64,000 nt of DNA from Burkholderiales bacterium PBB3 (lineage in GTDB: Bacteria > Pseudomonadota > Gammaproteobacteria > Burkholderiales > Burkholderiaceae_C). The notes beneath the pieces are model-generated. The model had not been told where the DNA came from, ran no database searches, and worked only from the letters and a program-made list of their open reading frames with translations. The stretch covers positions 1 through 64,000 of the forward strand of contig NKIK01000023.1 in assembly GCA_002256115.1 (NCBI GenBank). The letters run 5' to 3'. A program made the translations under genes and the position numbers. This document shows, piece after piece, positions 59,601-64,000 of the stretch; the stretch's first letter is position 1; every line of letters starts with the position of its first letter.

Positions 59601-61708
59601 GCGTCCTCGGGTTTGGGCAGAAGTTGGGGTTCAGGGGCGGGCCAAAAGAACGAGCCCGGTGCCCGGCGCAGCCGCTGCCAGATGGCGTGGCGAATGTGGG
59701 TGCGGTCCAGCCCCGACACGTTGTGCGCCGTCAGCGCCACCCGGAAAGCCAAATAAAAACTCACCCCCACATTGAGCACGCCGATCAGCGGGATGCTGGC
59801 CACGGCCCACCACAGTGCCGGGGCATAAACGACATCCCAGCCCAGGCTGGCGCAGGCCGCGCCCAGCTGCCCTGCCGACAGGGTGACGTGGCGCACATCC
59901 AGCCCCACCGCCAAAAACGCCAGTACTGCGGGGACCAAACCGAGCATGAAACCCAGTGAGATATTGGCCGCCAGCCCGGAAATGTTTTGCCGCATAAAGT
60001 GCGCCCAGCGGTTGGCCCGGGCGGTACCCAGGGCGCGGGTGATGGCCGGGTTGTAGCGAATGGCCGAGTCCAGCCGGTGTAGCACAAACCAGTTCTCGAC
60101 CCAACCGGCCACGATGCTGCTGGAAAACAGCAGCACGCCAGTAAAGGCGGCAAACAGCAGGCATGGCCCCAGCAGGCTCAGGGAATGCAGCACATAGTTG
60201 GCCGTGGCGGCATCGATCATGGGGCGGCCCAGTGCGGCCTGCATCACCGCCGACAGGGCCAGCGCCACCGGGAACACCACCACCACATTGCCCAGCACCG
60301 CGGCAAACTGCGAGCGCACCAGGTGGGTGACTTCGTCGACAAAGGATTCCACCGCCAGTGGGTCGCTGATGTCTTTGAGCTTGGCCGCCATGGCCGGGGC
60401 CGTCATGGCGGGTTGTTTGGTGGCCAGCGTGAAGTGCAGCAACTGGATCAGCACAAAGCTGGCGGCGTACATCACGCCCGACCAGAAGCCAGTCCAAAAC
60501 GCCGACAGGCCCACGGCCATGATGGCAAATTTCAATGCCGTCGTGCCTGCAGTCAACGCACCCCCGCCCGCCGCGTGGCCCAACATGGCCCGGTATTCAG
60601 CGCGGTTGCGGGTGATGTAGTGTTCGCCGGTCTCTGAGCTGCGCTCGGCCACTTTGGCCGCCAGCAACGAGGTGTTGGACGACACCAGCGCGCCCAGGCT
60701 GCGTTGCTCTTGCCCCACGCGCGCCAGGTTGGCAATCAGCTTGGCGCTGTGGGTCAGCGGGGTGTCGCTGACCAGGCAATCCAGCAAGGCCCGAATGCGC
60801 AGCACCCGCGCGCGTAGCTGGCGCAGCCGGAACACCAAATCCATGGAAATACCATGCGCATCCAGGTGTGTATAGACCGAGGCCGCCGCCTGGCGGCAGG
60901 CTTCGAGCTTGGCTTTGAACTGCACCGTGGCGTCGTTCAAGCGCGCCAGCGCGGCTTCATGCAGGGCGGGGTCTGCCTGTGTATCTACCTGTGGGTTTAC
61001 CTGTGGGTCTTGCAGGGTGGCCCACCAGGCGTCACGCAGGGCTTCAAAATCAGCACCGAGGGTATGGAAGGGGCTGGACGCGCGCGCCGGTGTGCTCATG
61101 CGCACGCGTATCTCGGGTGAAAAACCCACGGCGCGGATATGGCTGGTGCAAAAGGTGATGCCTTCGATCAGCGAGGCCTGCCACTGGGTGAGCGCGCGGG
61201 GCGCGTGCTCGGGCTGGCCCACGGCCGGGGCCGTTAGCAGGGCGGCCAAGCGCTCCAGCGTTGCTGGGCTCAGGGCCTCTATCCACAAGGCATCTACCGG
61301 GCTGGGCAGCACCAGCGAGAACAGCTCGGCTGCGTCCACCGTCTCCGGGGTGGCGGGTAGCAGTTTGCGGTGCAGGCGCTCCATCAGTTCGCTGATAAAC
61401 GCATTGCGCGACGCAAAACCGTAGTCCGAGAGCAAGGTGGCTTCGTCCACCGTGTCCAGCAGCACTTGCCACCAGGCGCGCAAGTGCTCGGCCAACTGGG
61501 GCCGCACGTCCACCACGTCCAGCAAAATGTCGACCCGGCCAGCGGCTGCAGCCGCAGACCGGCCATCCCCCCGTATCCACTGAAACAGTGCAATCAGCCA
61601 GATGTGGCGCTGGACCAAAGAGGCATCGGCGTCCAGCGCGCCCAGCAGTTCAGACAGATCGGCACCGGCCATGGGGGTTGCCGGGCCAGGCGCGGGCAGC
61701 CCGGCCAT
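59597..61708 (-). CDS. SpecificRecomb (Gcr-type) family integral membrane protein
   Basis: 703 residues. Databases label the family 'site-specific recombinase', after a gonococcal gene, but the sequence shows no recombinase motif: the N-terminal 370 residues are helical and soluble, and the C-terminal 330 hold six or more membrane helices (FWTGFWSGVMYAASFVLI; VVVVFPVALALSAVMQAAL; ANISLGFMLGLVPAVLAFLA). A role in the envelope is more plausible. Coupled to thiL (ATGA) and apaG (TGATG). Confidence 0.8.
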   Translation of the reverse strand: MAGLPAPGPATPMAGADLSELLGALDADASLVQRHIWLIALFQWIRGDGRSAAAAAGRVDILLDVVDVRPQLAEHLRAWWQVLLDTVDEATLLSDYGFASRNAFISELMERLHRKLLPATPETVDAAELFSLVLPSPVDALWIEALSPATLERLAALLTAPAVGQPEHAPRALTQWQASLIEGITFCTSHIRAVGFSPEIRVRMSTPARASSPFHTLGADFEALRDAWWATLQDPQVNPQVDTQADPALHEAALARLNDATVQFKAKLEACRQAAASVYTHLDAHGISMDLVFRLRQLRARVLRIRALLDCLVSDTPLTHSAKLIANLARVGQEQRSLGALVSSNTSLLAAKVAERSSETGEHYITRNRAEYRAMLGHAAGGGALTAGTTALKFAIMAVGLSAFWTGFWSGVMYAASFVLIQLLHFTLATKQPAMTAPAMAAKLKDISDPLAVESFVDEVTHLVRSQFAAVLGNVVVVFPVALALSAVMQAALGRPMIDAATANYVLHSLSLLGPCLLFAAFTGVLLFSSSIVAGWVENWFVLHRLDSAIRYNPAITRALGTARANRWAHFMRQNISGLAANISLGFMLGLVPAVLAFLAVGLDVRHVTLSAGQLGAACASLGWDVVYAPALWWAVASIPLIGVLNVGVSFYLAFRVALTAHNVSGLDRTHIRHAIWQRLRRAPGSFFWPAPEPQLLPKPEDA

Positions 61709-62109
61709 CAGTGCAGGGTGCGGCCACCGCCGCCATTGGCTTCGCCGCTCAGGCCATCGAGCACAAACATGGGCACGTCGGCATCAAACTTCTCACCGTC
61801 TTCGGCGACGCAAAAAAAGCTGCCGTGCATCGTGCCGGTGGGCGTGCGAATGCGGGTGCCGCTGGTGTATTCAAAGGCTTGGCCAGGTTTCAGAAAAGGC
61901 TGTTGGCCCACCACACCCAGGCCTTTGACCTTTTCGGTCAGGCCATTGGCGTCGTTCACATTCCAGGTGCGTGAGATCAGCTGGGCCGCTACGTCGCCTG
62001 TGTTGGTGATGGTGATGGTGTACGCAAATACAAACCAGCCGTCCTCGGGGGATGACTGTTCGCGCAGGTATTGCGGCCTAACTTCAACTAAAAATTGGTA
62101 ACTTGGCAT
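61708..62109 (-). CDS. apaG: ApaG protein
   Basis: 133 residues from ATG 62109. The fibronectin-like ApaG fold shows [36 protein letters not shown] and [20 protein letters not shown]. The ApaG role in bacteria is not settled (linked to Co2+ resistance and phosphate-containing ligands). The C-terminal Gly-rich tail is short. The stop overlaps the next start as TGATG. The long reading frame continuing upstream of this start is antisense to rpe and was rejected. Confidence 0.9.
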   Translation of the reverse strand: MPSYQFLVEVRPQYLREQSSPEDGWFVFAYTITITNTGDVAAQLISRTWNVNDANGLTEKVKGLGVVGQQPFLKPGQAFEYTSGTRIRTPTGTMHGSFFCVAEDGEKFDADVPMFVLDGLSGEANGGGGRTLH

Positions 62110-62139
62110 AGGGGCAATGCTACCTGCGAAAATAACCCT

Positions 62140-62814
62140 ATGACCTACCGCATCGCCCCCTCTATTCTTTCTGCCGATTTCGCCCGCCTGGGCGAAGAGG
62201 TCAAAGCCGTCATTGCCGCCGGTGCTGACTGGATCCACTTTGACGTGATGGACAACCATTACGTGCCCAATTTGACCTTTGGCCCGATGATTTGCAGCGC
62301 CCTGAAGCCCCACGCCAAGACGGCGGAGGGCGTGTCCGTGCCGATTGACGTACACCTGATGATTTCGCCGGTGGACGCGTTGGCGGCCCAGTTTGCCGAC
62401 GCAGGCGCGGATCTGATCAGCTTTCACCCCGATGCCTCGGGCCATGTGCACCGCAGCATCCAGGCCATCAAGAGCAAAGGCGTTAAGGCCGGGCTCACTT
62501 TCAACCCGGCCGAGCCGCTGGACGTGCTGGATTGGGTGATCGACGATATCGACCTGATTTTGATCATGAGCGTGAACCCCGGCTTTGGCGGCCAGAGCTT
62601 CATTGATTCGGCCCTGCGCAAGATTGAAAACGTGCGCAAGCGCATTGATGCGTCGGGCAAAGACATTCGCCTGGAAGTGGATGGCGGCATCAAGACCGAC
62701 AACATCCGCCGCGTGGCCGATGCGGGGGCCGACACCTTTGTGGCGGGTAGCGCCATCTTTGGCAAACCTGACTACAAAGCCGTGGTGGATGCCATGCGCG
62801 TGGCGTTGGCCTGA
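62140..62814 (+). CDS. rpe: ribulose-phosphate 3-epimerase
   Basis: 224 residues from ATG 62140 ([20 protein letters not shown]). Rpe interconverts ribulose 5-phosphate and xylulose 5-phosphate in the pentose phosphate and Calvin pathways. TIM-barrel motifs: [59 protein letters not shown]. Followed closely by gph, the usual rpe-gph pair. Confidence 0.95.
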   Translation: MTYRIAPSILSADFARLGEEVKAVIAAGADWIHFDVMDNHYVPNLTFGPMICSALKPHAKTAEGVSVPIDVHLMISPVDALAAQFADAGADLISFHPDASGHVHRSIQAIKSKGVKAGLTFNPAEPLDVLDWVIDDIDLILIMSVNPGFGGQSFIDSALRKIENVRKRIDASGKDIRLEVDGGIKTDNIRRVADAGADTFVAGSAIFGKPDYKAVVDAMRVALA

Positions 62815-62847
62815 GTGGTTGCGGTACTTGTGGGCGCAGTTACAGGC

Positions 62848-63558
62848 ATGGATTTGCGCGCCGCCATCCTCGATCTGGATGGCACCCTGGTCCATACGTT
62901 GGGGGATTTTGTAGAGGCGCTGCAGCGCATGCTGCGCGACCTGCCTGAGCCGTATGCCAACTTCAGCGTGAATGCCCAGAGCGTAGAGCCCTTGGTGGGC
63001 AAGGGCTCTGAGAATTTAATCAAAAGCGTGCTGGAGCTTGTGGATAGTGCGGGGGCAGCTACTAAAAATGTAGCAAGTACTGCTGACGCATTGAAGGCGG
63101 ACAGTTTGTTTGCCACAGCCTTTGCGCGCTACCAGCACCACTACCAAGCCATTAACGGCCAGTTTGCCGAGGTCTACGGCGGTGTACTCGACGGCTTGCT
63201 TGCGCTGCGGGCTTTGGGTTGGCCCCTGGCCTGTGTCACCAACAAACCGACGGCCTTTGCCGAGGATTTGTTACGCGCCAAGGGGCTGGACGGATTCTTT
63301 GTGCTGACCTTGGGTGGCGATGCGCTGGCGCGCAAAAAGCCTGACCCCTTACCCCTGCTGGTGGCCTGTCAGCGCCTAGGCGTGGAGCCCGCGCACACGG
63401 TCATGATCGGGGATTCCAGCAATGACGCCCAGGCCGCGCGGGCAGCGGGTTGCCCAGTGTGGCTGATGACCTATGGCTATAACCACGGCCAGCCGGTGCG
63501 TGAGGTGGATGCGGATGGATTTGTCGACAGGCTGTCAGCGCTGCCTTGGCTGCGCTGA
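62848..63558 (+). CDS. gph: phosphoglycolate phosphatase (HAD family)
   Basis: 236 residues from ATG 62848 (MDLRAAILDLDGTLVHT). GTG 62815 is possible but adds an unlike N-terminus. HAD motifs: DLDGTLVH with the nucleophile Asp, CVTNKPTAFAEDL, KKPDPLPLLVACQ, and MIGDSSNDAQAARAAGCPV. Gph removes 2-phosphoglycolate, fitting a pentose/glycolate neighbourhood. In the cap domain, ELVDSAGAATKNVASTADAL is encoded by repeat copy 11 and is longer than in typical Gph. Confidence 0.93.
   Translation: MDLRAAILDLDGTLVHTLGDFVEALQRMLRDLPEPYANFSVNAQSVEPLVGKGSENLIKSVLELVDSAGAATKNVASTADALKADSLFATAFARYQHHYQAINGQFAEVYGGVLDGLLALRALGWPLACVTNKPTAFAEDLLRAKGLDGFFVLTLGGDALARKKPDPLPLLVACQRLGVEPAHTVMIGDSSNDAQAARAAGCPVWLMTYGYNHGQPVREVDADGFVDRLSALPWLR
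63032..63078 (+). repeat. dispersed repeat family 1, copy 11 (inside gph)
   Basis: GGAGCTTGTGGATAGTGCGG then GGGCAGCTACTAAAAATGTA and GCAAGTA. In frame in gph, read on the plus strand as ELVDSAGAATKNVAS. Confidence 0.85.
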
Positions 63559-63579
63559 CAGGGCCAAGGCCTGCAGTCT

Positions 63580-64000
63580 TTACGACTTGATACCGAGCAG
63601 GGCATCCTTCAAACGCCAGTCGGCTGGGGATTGGCCAAACCAAATCGACATGATGGCTTTGTAGAACTCGGGTTCTTTGAAGGGCTCGCCCTGGGGTACA
63701 CCTTTTGCCGTGACAACCATGCCCGTGCCGGGAATCCAATCGATAAAGATGGTGTCACCGACTTTGAGCACCTTGTTGACCGTAAAAATATCGCCCATAC
63801 GAATCAAGCCAGGCACCAGCTTGGAGATCTCGGCCTTGGTGACGTTGTCTTCCACGCCGCGGGTCAGCAACTTGCCAAAGGGGCCAGCCTCGATTTCACG
63901 GACAAAGGTCATGGTCAGGCGCTTGGGGCCGGGGGCTGCAATGAGCTCCTCCAGGCTGCTGACTTTTTTGGTGGTGTAGAGGTCACCCACATACACTTTG
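63580..64000 (-). CDS. chalcone-isomerase-like protein (partial, 5' end beyond window)
   Basis: About 139 residues are visible; the frame is open to the window edge, so the start lies outside. CHI-like fold: VYVGDLYTTKKVSSLEEL, TMTFVREIEAGPFGKLLTRG and FIDWIPGTGMVVTAKGVPQG. Bacterial CHI-like proteins are usually exported and do not cyclise flavonoids; some bind fatty acids. Active-site residues of plant chalcone isomerase cannot be confirmed here. Probable signal peptide would be off the window. Confidence 0.75.
   Translation of the reverse strand, partial: KVYVGDLYTTKKVSSLEELIAAPGPKRLTMTFVREIEAGPFGKLLTRGVEDNVTKAEISKLVPGLIRMGDIFTVNKVLKVGDTIFIDWIPGTGMVVTAKGVPQGEPFKEPEFYKAIMSIWFGQSPADWRLKDALLGIKS

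Noticed and set aside
59597..61708. Possible mobile element because of the 'site-specific recombinase' family name
   Set aside because: No recombinase catalytic residues and six or more membrane helices; flanked by ordinary coupled housekeeping genes.
62110..62895. N-terminal extension of the apaG frame through rpe
   Set aside because: The extra residues are antisense to rpe, and ApaG homology begins at ATG 62109.

Overview
The window reads as ordinary chromosome from a Gram-negative betaproteobacterium (Burkholderiales), most likely a Comamonadaceae member close to Rhodoferax or its relatives. The evidence is high GC, dense short-overlap operons, PhaM, DUF3567 and Bug-type proteins, lptA-lptB-rpoN order, LPS and ubiquinone genes, and many copies of a short dispersed repeat with core GTGGATAGTGCGGGAGCAGC. 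The taxonomic call is inference. I saw no tRNA, rRNA, CRISPR array or prophage.

Layout. 1-2.3 kb is a small accessory patch: the end of an IS5-family element that truncates a small membrane-protein gene, then a hipBA-type toxin-antitoxin pair with a palindromic operator candidate. 2.3-12.7 kb holds lrgAB-like genes, a GlcD-type FAD oxidase, a LysR regulator, psd, purU, DUF3567 and DUF3108 proteins, a fumarylacetoacetate-hydrolase-family enzyme, a MATE exporter and MarC. 12.8-16.8 kb is a probable copper-acquisition operon (DUF2946, TonB receptor, YcnI, PCu(A)C). 16.8-20.9 kb has phaM, a FIST sensor protein, a decayed chemoreceptor fragment and two linked envelope proteins. 20.9-24.1 kb has the queuosine genes tgt and queA with an opposing vapBC pair between them.

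24.1-33.8 kb holds a Bug solute-binding protein, recG (with a repeat-derived insertion), two uncharacterised genes, a TPR-GAF histidine kinase divergent from oxyR, ubiA and a PsiF-like gene. 33.9-43.2 kb holds argS-SPOR-dsbA, a 5'-truncated DHH protein, lptA-lptB-rpoN, an RlmL-like methyltransferase and a PIN protein. 43.2-51.8 kb holds a glutamate-synthase-like FMN protein, a SEC-C protein, a complete branched-chain amino acid ABC operon with a LivM-LivG fusion, and an SDR. 51.9-64 kb holds a solute-binding protein, pncC-pgpA-SRPBCC, a J-like/trypsin fusion protease, a MoaD/ThiS-like plus beta-propeller pair, a degenerate EAL protein, thiL-'gcr'-apaG, rpe-gph and a chalcone-isomerase-like gene running off the end.

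The most unusual signal is the repeats. Eleven copies of one roughly 50-60 bp element occur, seven of them read through in frame inside genes; one copy supplies the hydrophobic core of a signal peptide. A second, structured element occurs three times (both sides of purU and inside recG): its first stem differs in sequence between copies but stays base-paired in each. Both families look like short protein-tolerated mobile or palindromic elements comparable to the Rickettsia palindromic elements.
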